Shown: positions 34,861 to 45,893 of the stretch, in pieces
Position numbering within the stretch: position 1 is the stretch's first letter
Layout: every line of letters starts with the position of its first letter
Origin: Zopfochytrium polystomum
Taxonomy: Eukaryota > Chytridiomycota > Chytridiomycetes > Chytridiales > Chytridiaceae
Assembly: GCA_025765615.1 (NCBI GenBank)
Contig: JAIVFJ010000096.1
Location: 124,001-188,000, forward strand
DNA length: 64,000 nt
Direction of reading: 5' to 3'
Program-made: the position numbers and the translations under genes
The notes under the pieces: model-generated
What the model saw: only the letters and a program-made list of their open reading frames with translations
Databases searched by the model: none
What the model was told of the DNA's origin: nothing

Positions 34861-34944
34861 AGTGAATGAGGTGGAGATGTGTGTTTGTGGGTGGTCCTTC
34901 TCCCCAACTTGGAGAGGAAGAGAAAAACTCTGTTATGAATTACT

Positions 34945-35044
34945 GATACATAATGATGATATACACACTATAATAGTCAATTAGGCGAGTGTGACGATAC
35001 AGAATGATGATATGCATGCAGTAATGTTGCTAGGCAAGTGTGAC
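34945..35044 (+). repeat. Two-copy tandem repeat of about 50 bases
   Basis: 34945-34995 (GATACATAATGATG... to GTGTGAC) and 34996-35044 (GATACAGAATGATG... to GTGTGAC) are imperfect copies inside the piggyBac element. Confidence 0.75.
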
Positions 35045-36360
35045 CAGTACAGGGTAAAAACCTCTCCTATATTATCTGCTTGAGCAGAGGAGGAGGAAAA
35101 CCGTTAACACCGGATTTCCGTTCCACTTGATGCTTGGAGTATTTGTCAACAGCACAAGCCAGCGCCCAGGTCTGCATTGGCGGTGGCTTGCTCTCCCATG
35201 GGCATCGTGAGAACGATAACTGACAGTCACAGTAGGTTCAGTTCCGTCTTGTGCTTCTTGCTGCTAACCAGTCAGTTCCGCCTAACAAATCGCTTGTCCA
35301 GACCTCAGATTCCTAGTTTCACCGCTTGAAGCGGATCCAGAAGTAGGCAAGTTACATCAGGATGAGGCTGGGCAGAAGTCGCTTGCTGCCCACTGCCTCA
35401 AGGCTATGAAGGAAAGACCAGCCAGCAATTCCTTAATGTGACCAGAGTTGATTAACTGCATCTGCCAGTATGCCTTTGTGTTTCTCCCAGGTTTTTTTGG
35501 CACTGGGCGCATGTTTTTGTCGGCCATCTGTGCTGTACTTATTTTGTTTTTTTTGAGTACTGGTTTGCTGGAAGCTGATCAGTGAACGTACACAAACAAA
35601 AGAAGTGTCATTTTATGCGTGGAAGCTGGATCTACCTTTGTGCAAAAAATTGCGATCTAAACGAGCTTGGATGTCGCAGGATCTCAGTGTGTGCAGAGTG
35701 TGTCGAGTTGGTGGAGGGTGGTGGCACTGTGCCAATATTGGCATGTGATTTCGTTGATTTGACATGTCCTTTTTCACAAGCAACACTACAAAACTAATTG
35801 ACACCGCATTTGTAGAAATGGTGGGGCTACAACATAACAAAGTTTCATGAGGATCTGTTTAGTTTCGGTCGAGCTCTCATAATTGTAAAGGTGAAAATTC
35901 GGTTTTCATGCCAAAATTGGCTCGCTGACCGTTATAGGGTTAATCATCAGCGCCCTTTCTCTGACTGAGAAAAGTCACAGCCAAATACCGGTTGTACTCC
36001 TCCACACTTAGCTGCCAGTATTCCTCGTTTCTGTACCCCTCGACTCCAACAGCACTAAATCCGTGTGGACCCTCTCTAGCAACCGACGTGCCAGAGACCG
36101 CATTGACCGAATTGGTCTCCAACTTATCTTCGCTTTATCGCAGAGTATACATGGCATATCTGCACCAGCGACTTAATTCTGCACTTTCTGCAAAAGATTC
36201 ACATTTGCACATTCCTGCAAATAACCCTTCTACCACATCTTTTGGATGATGTCAGTGCCTGCGTGACTCAACCTCCGGTGGAACAATTCCTGGAAATGCA
36301 ACTGGGCACAAGAGAAGTGGCTCCCTTCCTGTCAGGATTTCGTAGCCTGTAGTCTACAGA

Positions 36361-37844
36361 CAGCATTGTCACCTTTCAGGCAGCCATGACAAGCGATGGA
36401 ATGCTCATCCCATTCCCATTGGACGAAGTTGACCAGCTCTTCAGAGGCCCGAGTGCTAGGAGAAAAATGGCACTACGTGGGACCCTTTCCCTCTCGTATT
36501 TTCCTCTTCTCGCTTCCTCCCCCTCCATTTCCCCCACATTACGCCTTTATTTTCGTCTTCGTTTTTTGTTCGACCCAATTATTTGGATCGTTATTCGTTC
36601 GCCTCATTATGGAAAAAAGAAAAACAAATCATTGAGATATTTGAAGGCTACGCCTTACCACCACTGTTAGGCGGAGCTGCCTGGTTAGCAGCAAGAGGCA
36701 CAAGATGGACTCAAACCTATTGTGACTGTCAGTTATTGTTCTCACAATACCCATGGGAGAGTGAGCCACCACCAATGCAGACTTGGGCGCTACTTTGGTG
36801 ACAAATACTCCAAGTATTAAGTGGTGCCTGCTGCCAGCTGCGCTGGGCACGTGCACGTCTTCGATTGGTGGCTGTGCATGGGCCAGAGGTGCTCCTGCAA
36901 GCCAGCGACAGGGGACAGCCCGGTACTGCGGTGGTTGTGGGAGTGCTTCGGCGGCGGCGTCGACAGTGGTGCCACGCTCGCAGAGCCACTGTTGACGATG
37001 CCATCTTCCCCATCGGCACTACCGTCTTTGTCTCCTGCAACAGGTAGGTGGAGGTCCTGCAGTGGTGGCGGGAGCGTGTGGCAGGCTGCGTCATCTGTGG
37101 CGGGGATAGCAGTGGGGCTTGCGCTACGGGTTTGGGGACGGCGGCCAAGAAGAGTCTCACTAAGAGTACGCACATGTGGCAAAAAGAAGATTGTGCTTGC
37201 GTCCGTTAGTGCGTGCGTGCGTGCGTGGGGGCGTGCGCGTGTGCGTGCAAATGTGGAGCTTGCAAGAAGGTCAAATGCCACCCACACCCAAGCTCCGTCC
37301 CTCCATCAACCCCATCAACCCCCATCCATCCAACGCCTACCCCAATCTGCGCATCGCCCCCCTTCTTTGAAGCCGCAGCTTCAAAGAAGGGGGGCGCGAC
37401 AATGCAAACTACGCACGAACAACTCACCCACCCAGCAATGCTTTTATTGTGCAGGCTTCGGTTGATCCTTAGGGTTGGAAAGAAAAAAAAGGAGAAAAAA
37501 CAACAGACTGATCGAACCTAACAAAGAAAGGAAAAGAACGAAAAGACCTTTTCTCGCTTTTTCCCTTCCCTTTCTTTCTTTGTCTTCCAAAATCTCAACA
37601 AAACAGGAAGGCCAACCGTTTCAATGCTAATTAAAACAGTAAAAGTGGTGTTGTTGGGGACAGCCTTTTGACAGACAGACGATGATGATGATGATGATGA
37701 TGATTGATGCAAACGATACATACGATTGCCATCGTCGGTGAAATCAACATATAATTTTCTCCTTGTCGCCCAGTCAGCCCAAACAACTCTCTGGGCGCGC
37801 AATTCGTTCACCACAACCGCTTCAAACGAAAAGATAATAATAAT
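36361..37844. other. Intergenic between transposon block and membrane-protein gene
   Basis: No supported gene. Frames on both strands lack domains. It includes a GTGC-rich run (37205-37250) and a perfect hairpin at 37355-37396. The final 330 bases probably hold the promoter of the gene starting at 37845. Confidence 0.5.
37355..37396. repeat. Perfect 19-bp hairpin with 4-base loop
   Basis: Arms 37355-37373 and 37378-37396 are exact reverse complements (CGCCCCCCTTCTTTGAAGC and its partner) around the loop CGCA. No long U tract follows. Confidence 0.85.
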
Positions 37845-40080
37845 ATGGTCCCAAGGGTCGACGAGGACGCGACGTCCGCCAACTCGGCGCTCCGCCACCG
37901 TTCCCCCGGCGTCGGCGACGATGATGCAAAGGGCGCCTTCACCCCCGCCCTGGTCGACGAGGACGGCGACGAACTGGCCGGCCCCATCGACCAGGCCGAG
38001 GAGGAGGAGCGCAAAAAGATGATCGCGAGCTTCGACCACGATTCGTCCTACGTCCCCACAACAGGTCCGCCTTGTTTGTGTTTTTCTCACGCATCCCCCT
38101 CCCCACCACGCATCCCACGCTTCCCCGCCCGCCTTCGGGGCTTCTGCTGGCTCTCTCTGTCTCTCTCCCTTCGCTCTTTCCGTGTTCTCCACGGTTTGTT
38201 TGCCCTCTCCCGCCTCGCGTGTGCGTTCGCATGAGGTTCATCCTGCGGTCTCGTTTTCGCCGTTCTTTGCCTCAAGAACCACCAACAACAGTCCTCACCC
38301 CCACTCCCTGCCCGGTCGTCCCGCCCTCCACAGCGTTGTTGCCGCCGCCTTCAACCCCGAGTGGAAGGTTGATCGTCGCGCCCAGTCGATCGCCGCCCAG
38401 CTGCCTCTGTCTCTCCTCTATCTCTCTTCTCTCTCCCTCTCTGGAACTCCTCCACTCTGTCTCCCTGTCTCTCCGCGCCTTTCGTTTCTTTTTCTTTTTT
38501 TTGGCTGTCTGTCTGTCTGCCCGCCGGGCATGTCTGTCGCCTCTCCTTTCCGTTGGCTCCGTCTCTCCTCACCTGCCGTCCCAACATTGTTCTAACTACC
38601 TTCTCTGTGTGACCCTAATGTACGACCACGACGACGGCAAACGCAAATCCATATCCTGCAACCAGGCTGGAAGTCCTACACACCCTTTAGGTGAGAAACG
38701 CCCAGAGCTGACGTAGAAGACGCGTTTTCCCCGGTGGACCACCTCGCTGATCGGATCATCTCTTTATTCCGCCTCCGCTTCCGCCGGCTCCGCCACAGGC
38801 AAATAATCTTTTTGTACAAATTGTTCTTTTCTCGGCAGGCAAGTTTCCTCGCTGACGTTATGGTCGTTGAGACATCCCGCTAAAAAAAATTTATTTCCTT
38901 GCTTGTCCAGTTCTTCGTGCACCGTGTCGTGGGCCTCTTCTTCCTTCTTCAGTACGCTGCAGCCTTCTACCTTTACTTTCTCGACTACCCGGGCTTCCGC
39001 GCCTCACCCTTGGTCTGGTCGCTTCCGGCCACGGGCCTCTTCCAGTCCATCACCGCCGTCTACACCTTCACATTCCTTCCTAAAAAGGCAAAGGATGGAG
39101 GCTACTTTGGCGACAAGAGCATCCTGTCCTACCCGTTCATTATCGAAAACTCGTTCTACGCCATGATCTTGTTCTTCCAGGTTGGGTTTTTTACTGCTTT
39201 GAATGGGAATGTTTCCTCTGTTCTTTTTTCTGTCTAATGCTCAGTCTTCACCGCAGTGGACCTACTACGATGACACGTTGTTCAAATACATTTCGGGGTC
39301 CGTCGTGATCGAGCAGGCGATCGTTTTCTTCCCATACGTCCTTCGCACGCAGTGGCCCAAGACTTCATTCCGGGACTCGTACGACAACAAGAGGAACCGC
39401 TCGGCGTAAGTCTCAATTAATACCTATTGGCTGTAAAAATATACTAACCACAAGAAAATGTATTAATTAAAAACAAAATGCGAAAATCTCCCCTTTGCAG
39501 CGCTAGGGACTTGTTCTTCTCCGTCGCCATCACCGTCACTAAAATGTTCTATATCTGGGCCAAGCACTACATTGGATACTTCTTGAACTACGCCCGCTTC
39601 ATGAACCGCATGAACGATGAGGAAATCCAGTACATTTACTACATTCTGGTGTTTTCCAGCTTTGCGACCACCATTTCCATCTTCCTGCAGACGTTGAAGG
39701 TGGGCTGACCATCAGTGATTTTTTGTTTCGCAAGCGACCGCTTATTAATGCACCCAAACGGAACATCGACCGATCCCACCCTCAAACTGCAGTTCAAAAA
39801 GTACATTGGCGCCCGCACGTCCTTCGTCACGTACTTCCTCTCCTACTTTGGCACCTTTTACGGCTTCGTCCGCATCGACCCCATCTTCTACCGCAACCTC
39901 GACCTCACCCTCCTCACCCTCGGCGGCGTCCTCCTCAACTTTCGCGGCTGGGAGCTCCAGTGGGGCTACCAACTCGCCGTCTGCCTCCTCCTCAACGCCT
40001 CCCGCGGCGCCGGCCTCGACATGGGCGAGTTCCTCGGAAAACCGTTCCTCTACGTCGGCCAATCTGTCCCGGCCGCTTAA
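37845..40080 (+). CDS. Multi-pass membrane protein of unknown family
   Basis: The 3' half is clear. Exons 38911-39180, 39257-39405, 39501-39699 and 39793-40080 keep phase and give 301 residues. Hydrophobic segments include FFLLQYAAAFYLYFL, FYAMILFF, IEQAIVFFPYVL, YYILVFSSFATTISIFL, FVTYFLSYFGTFYGFV and LTLLTLGGVLLNF. The stop is TAA at 40078-40080. The likely first exon (37845-38064, acidic and Ser-rich, ending in GTCCGC) and an exon near 38331-38400 (VVAAAFNPEWKVDRRAQSIAA) are plausible but cannot be joined in phase with confidence. I do not recognise the family, and function is unknown. Confidence 0.55.
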
Positions 40081-42028
40081 AGCTGGGGAGCGCTGCGGGA
40101 AAGGAAGGGGATTGGGCGAGACAAAAGGGACCCTGGCTCTATTGCGGAACGAGGGGAGGTGGGCCACAGTGAAATAAGTGTGGGATGGCGTCGCTTCAAT
40201 GGACCCCAAAAGGTTTCTGCTTTCGAGGAACTCCTCCCGGCTCCAATGCTGTTCCCATGAGATTTGTTGGATCCATTTTTGTTTCAATATCTTTTGCTGG
40301 TAGATCTCCCGTCCTGTTAATTCCCTCCCACCCTTTTGTCGTTCGCCTCTCAGTTTTCCTCTCCCCCCCTTGAATATTTTTTTTTTTTTTTTTTTTTTGG
40401 TTTGCTCCCTTTTTATTTGCTTTTTTGTTCTTTGTGTTCGTGTTTGTTGCTCTTTTGGTCCCTCGTTGGCCAACCCCCCCTGTGCGTCGTCTTGCAGCAC
40501 TTTTTGGTTTTTCCCCTAAAAACCGGTCCCCCCACCTTCCCGCCCCCACCTCCTGTCTTTACTCTCATCCTTCTTCTTTTCGTTGGCTCTTATGTGAGAA
40601 CCTTTCTTCTCGGCAGATTTACACCAAACACGGAACTCTAAGAAATCCCCCTCTACCCCGTCACGCTCTCCCCCGCATATTCCTCTCCCTCCTACTCTTC
40701 GCCTCCCAACCCCTGCTTTGTAAGGGACGAATTAGAGAGATGGGAGGGTCCATAGGGGTTTCTCAAGACTCTCACCTTTTTTAAAATTTTTTTTTTTCCT
40801 CGCTCCCTGGCCACTGTTCAGTCTCCTGTTTTGCATTTTTTTTTTTTTTTTAGGCTGCCTTTTGCCAGAGTCGACACCACTCTTACTCCTCTTATTTGCT
40901 TGTTTGTTTCTTCCTTCTTCTTTTGTTCTTCCTTCAACTCAAGAAAATAAACCTCGTGCGCCTTGCCTCTCTTGTGTTTCTCTTAAGGGGGGAAGTTGTG
41001 CTTCGCGTACGAGCACGGAGCATACGCTTGCGGAGGCAATACACCCTCCCCTTTGGGTTTTTTTTTGGAGCAGTGTGGCCAAATCCTTTCATAAAAGGCT
41101 GCGGCCTGTTGACCGTAGCATCAAGGCGGAGAGAGATAGATGGGGGAGTTCACACCTTTTCTTTTTCATTTCCTTCTTTTTTTTTTTTTTTTCTTTATCC
41201 CACCACGCGTTGCCGGTCTTGCGCTCGGGTCGTCCTCTGCTTTTCCCAGAAAGAGTCTACAAAGACGCGGAGCCGGTCTTACTTGATGCGCTTACCAAAT
41301 TGTATCCCTTTTTTTTTTTTTTTTTTTTTTTTTTATTGGCACATTACCCAAAAAAATTTTTTTTCTCGGGAGGGCCAAACACGAGAGTTGATTGATTGGC
41401 GAGCGTGACCAAGGCGTGTCCCCAATGCATTCAACAGCAGACGACAGCCTCCTTGAACCCTTGTATTCGTTGCCTTTCCCCACTCCCACTTTCCCCCCTT
41501 ACCCCTCCCTCGGGCGGTTTCTACCGCGCGGGGGCGATTTCGTGAGAAAAAATATAATCATTCTGTTTTCTACAGAGACTGGCGAGGCAAAGGACCTTGA
41601 CACCCCGCGAAAAAAAGTATCTACAATTATAATTCCCACAGCTTCAAACGTGATTTTAGAAAGCGTACGTTCTTTCTTTTGTTTCCGCCGCAAATTTCTT
41701 TTTTTTTTCTTTGGGAGACCCTTACAGGGATCGGCGAGTGAGAGACGTTCCGCAACGAAGAAGCCAGGGAAATGCACCGCAAGAGTTTTTCTTTTACTGC
41801 GGATGAAAGGGGGAGGCACGGTGGGAGGTTGAGGAGGGGAACAAGACTAAGGCGCGAGTGCAAGGGTTGGGAGAGGGGGGGAGTGGAGGGTTGGGAGAGG
41901 GGGGGAAGTGGGGAAGACGGTAACGTTTTGAAGAGTCCTTGTGCACCTTTTTTTTTTTTTTTTTTTTTTCATTCTGCACGGACGGGGGAAAATTTTTCGG
42001 GTTGGAGAGAGACAGCCAGTGAGAGACC

Positions 42029-42102
<74 letters not shown>

Positions 42103-42395
42103 CGAGATAACGACCAGCCTTGCCCAGCCCCAACTCCCAACGAAAGATCTCTGCGCACAGGGTTTCCTTTCACTGCCCCCGCCAAGGGCAGGAGACCAGA
42201 AGCAGCAAAAAGAGTAGCGGCCCCCAGAGGCAGGTAGCCGCGACAGGCGTTAGCCAGGAGGAGAGTCGCCTTCCCCCCAAGCAGCTTGCCAGATCCGCCC
42301 CCGTGCGGTGATCGCAGCGACCCACAGCAAGCCAGCCCGCCAGCTAGCGTGCAGAACCGTCCGGCTTTTTTCGAAGGAAAAGGACGGGGGTGGAC

Positions 42396-42426
<31 letters not shown>

Positions 42427-42873
42427 TTAGATAGTCCCTTGTTCCGGAAAAGGACCAGGTGGGGAAAAAAAGAAACAAGGTTCGGCTGGCTCAAACCCTC
42501 GCCCCCTCGCCCCCCCACCTACCCCCACCCACCCACCACCCACCCCTCATCAAACTTTCACCCCACCAAACCGGACTTCCTTCCCCCCCCACCGACCTCG
42601 CTCCCGTCGCTCTCCCCCATCACCACTACCGCGGGTAACCTTCCATTGCCCTCCAAATATCCCTTCTTGGTCGTCGCCACTGACAGCCCCTTTCCCTCTT
42701 CTTCGTCCGATCGCAGTATACCTTCAACTCGTCCTCAGCCCCCCCGGCCGTCAGTCTCGTCGATTTTCCACTGACTCGGACTGCGATTAGCCCTCCGCAG
42801 CCCTGACCAACGCCATCACTCTGCCGACTTCAAATCCTCCTTTCGTCGACAGTGGGCGAGCTTTCACCCTTTG
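40081..42873. other. Long intergenic/leader region, no supported gene
   Basis: It covers about 2.8 kb between a 3' end and the MED15 start. T tracts (40378-40398, 40838-40853, 41311-41334, 41949-41969), a long GA tract at 42029-42098 and a CA tract at 42402-42426 are present. C-rich DNA (42500-42620) precedes the gene. Frames here are repeat-derived. Confidence 0.55.
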
Positions 42874-43524
42874 ATGAACCCTAACTTTGCGGCCCTGCCC
42901 ATGGGGGCAGCCGCCGGTAGTACCGACCTGCACGGCAATCCTCAGCTGTTCATGCAGTATCCACTGGAAAACAATGCGCTGCTTCTTCAGCAGAGACAGA
43001 TTATCCAACAGCAGGCACAGCGGCAAAGGCTATTGAGCGATGCGGCAGCAACTGTTGGTGGGGTCGCTGGGCAGAATCCTGCCGCTGCGGCGGCGGCGGC
43101 GGGGACGGGGCTTGTGACCTCGATGGACGGCTCCTCCCATCTCTTCAACAACCTCGCCGGAAACGGCCTTTCGCTGATGGGCGCTCAGCACTTGCGTTTG
43201 CTTCAACAACAGCAGCAGCAGCAGCACTTGCTTCTGCAACAGGCTCAGGCGCAGGCACATGCGGCTCAGGTGCAGGCTCAGGCGCAGGCGCAGGCACAGG
43301 CACATATTCAGGGCCAACAGCAATCGCAACAACAACAGCAACAACAGCAGCAACAACAGCAACAGCAACAGCAACAGCAGCACCAGCAGAATCAGCAGGC
43401 GGTTCTGCAGCAAGGTCAACAGAGCCTTCAGTTCCAGGGACAAGCGCAACCGCCACAGCAGAATCAGGCTCAGAGTCAACTGCAGCAACAGCTGATGCTC
43501 CAGCAGCAGCAGCAGCAACAACAG

Positions 43525-43574
<50 letters not shown>

Positions 43575-45842
43575 ATCTCAGTCCCAGCAGCAGCAGCAGT
43601 CGCAACAGTCTGGTGGCGGTGGAGCGAAACAGATAGTCGGGTTGACCCAGAATGACCGGCTTACGTTTATCGAAAGGCTGTATGTTTGCATGACGAGTTT
43701 TTTTGTCTGAAGCCTTTCTGAGCGACCATCTATCCTCTCTTATTACTAGCATTCTATCAATGAAGGAGGTCCTTCCACCTGCGCAACAGAATGAATCCAA
43801 GCTACGGGAGCTCGCAACGAACGTCGAAAGGACTGCTTTCGAAAGAGCCGAGAGCAAGGTTAGTCGTTGTCCCCCTCCCCTTGCTGTTTTGAAAACTGTT
43901 ACTGAAACTGGAGTAGAGCGACTACGTCAGCGCCATATCCCAACAAATGCAGAAGCTTCAGTTCGGGACGATGCGAGGTTTGTTTTCGGCTTCTGTTGTG
44001 TCCTTTTGTCGGAGTCGTTCCTCACGTCGGATACTCTTCTCCCGCCTCTTCTTAACCAGGAGGTGCCGGACATCACCTTGTTCAGGGGTTTCCCGGCGCA
44101 AATGCCCAGTTCACCTCAGTGCAGCAGGCGCAATTGCACGCCCAACAAGCTCAACTGCAACAGCTGCAACAAGCGCAACTCCAACAACTTAGACTGGGGG
44201 TACTTGGCCCCAATGGCGGCTTGGCACCAAACCTTCCTCCGCATCTTCAGCAACAGCTAATGGGCTTGACTCCGCAGCAACTGCTGCTGTACCAGACGCA
44301 ACTGCAGAACAGAACTTTTCAGCAGCACCTCTTGAACAACTCTGCGAATGGCTCGTCGCCGTCCCCATCCATTAGCGGCGGGAACCTGAACCAACTAGCA
44401 GTAGGTTCACCGAGTATCTACCAACAGGGGCTTGCCCAGCAACGAAGCATTTCGTTGCCGAGCGTACTGCAGCCAAGTGGCTTGCCGGGTCAGCAGCCTC
44501 AAGTACCACCAAACGGGGCTTCCCAACAAAACTCCGACGGCGTCGACCAACAACAGCAACAGCAGGCGCAACAGCAGCAGTCCCAACAACAGCAGCAACA
44601 GCAGCAGCCGCCCTCGCTTGTGCCGCAGCAGTCGTTCCAGCAACAGCAGTTGCAGGCCATGCAGAACCAGATGCAGCAAGTACAGCAGCAGGCCCAGCAG
44701 CAGGTGCAGCAGGCTCAGCAGCACGCCCAACAGCAGCAGCAAGCGCAGCAACAAGCTCAGCATCAATCTCTTCATCAAGCCCAGCAAGTTCAACAGCAAG
44801 CATCAAATGCGTCATCCTCCAGTAACACGAGCGCCAAAGACCCTCAAGACCTGATGAAAATGGATGGCCACGCGGACGGACCTGCCAACGCGAGCGCACA
44901 ACAAGGAGGACAAGCCCCTTCGGCGCAGCAATCCCAAGCCTCGAATTTGTTCTCGGCGAAGAACACCGGAGACGCCGACAATGGCGCCAACGGCTCATTG
45001 GCGAATAATACAGGCGACCCGAGAGGAGGCGCGTCCGCTGTTATTTACAGCCAGAACGCCCAGGGCGGCAAAATCAAAATGCCTCCAATCGAACTGACAG
45101 ACGAGCAGAAGGCGGCGGTCCAGCAGAAGGTAACTTTCTTTGAAAATATCTGTTTCTGTAACACTCGACTCACTCCCAAACCTTACTTTACTAGATGAAA
45201 GAAATGCACACTTTGTACAGCGAAATCGACACGGTGAGCGCAACGCTGATTCGATGTCGAGGAGAGTCTGAACACGTCAAGGTCGCGAAGCTCAACGGAA
45301 TGGTATGCCGTTTAGCACTCGAGCTAATTGCCCTTCGACGCTGGTCCGTTACTAATATGCTTCGTTACGTGATAGAAACAAATGATGAAAGTCCAATATG
45401 ACGGCATCGAAAACGGGATCTATTACTTGAAGCCGGAAACCGTGACTGAGCTCAACAACAACTTGATCCGTTTCTACCACTATGCGCAACAACTTTTGAC
45501 TCAGACTATGCCGAATCGGACGGGCCCGCGTCCCCCAGTTAATTTACCACCGGGGATGATGGCAGGACAAGGTCCTCAACCTTCAACTCCGACGTTCTCC
45601 GGCCCGATGGCCATGTCTCCTCCCACTGCACCTGCGCAAACTAACATGGCGAACCCAACGCAAATGTTCATGCAGTCTCCGGGCCTTCAAAATGGATCGC
45701 TAGTTTCTCCCCAAGTGACTCCGGGCAATGTCAACGGTCCCATGATTGTCCCGTCGCCTCAGATGCAACCTAGTCTTATTAACCAGCAACAACAGCTGAT
45801 GATGCAAAAGCGGTTGTTAATGCACCAGTACCAGCAGCAACA

Positions 45843-45893
<51 letters not shown>

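Larger units (their letters stand above)
32465..35943 (-). mobile_element. piggyBac-type DNA transposon inserted at TTAA
   Basis: Both ends abut TTAA (32465-32468 and 35940-35943), the target site duplicated by piggyBac elements. Inside, the left end reads CCCTTTAGGGG and the right end, on the other strand, CCCTATAACGG, so the terminal inverted repeats share CCCTWTA. The interior is 3,471 bases and carries a broken transposase on the minus strand. The insertion interrupts the copia integrase frame at 32464/35944. Confidence 0.82.
31691..36360 (-). pseudogene. Degenerate Ty1/copia retrotransposon (integrase region), split by piggyBac
   Basis: Minus-strand reading enters from 36122 (RYLAVTFLSQRKGADD) and is cut at 35943 by a TTAA-flanked insertion. 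It resumes at 32464 with the integrase core: NLIKEWENEEG, CGNHGELATTNF, then LAEQTVGIIKDMAPAMLLDA and RVVGC (32078-32460), as in copia integrases. Further pieces reach 31700. An upstream part (36130-36360) has cysteine-containing fragments that may be the pre-integrase region. Stops and frameshifts are present. LTRs were not found in the window. Confidence 0.7.

Noticed and set aside
34931..35287. Possible solo LTR (TGTTATGAAT to CTAACA) with a TATA-like segment
   Set aside because: No target duplication and no second copy in the window. The tandem repeat alone is reported.
43030..43857. Leu-rich minus-strand frame opposite MED15
   Set aside because: It is the antisense of the CAG/CAA repeats.
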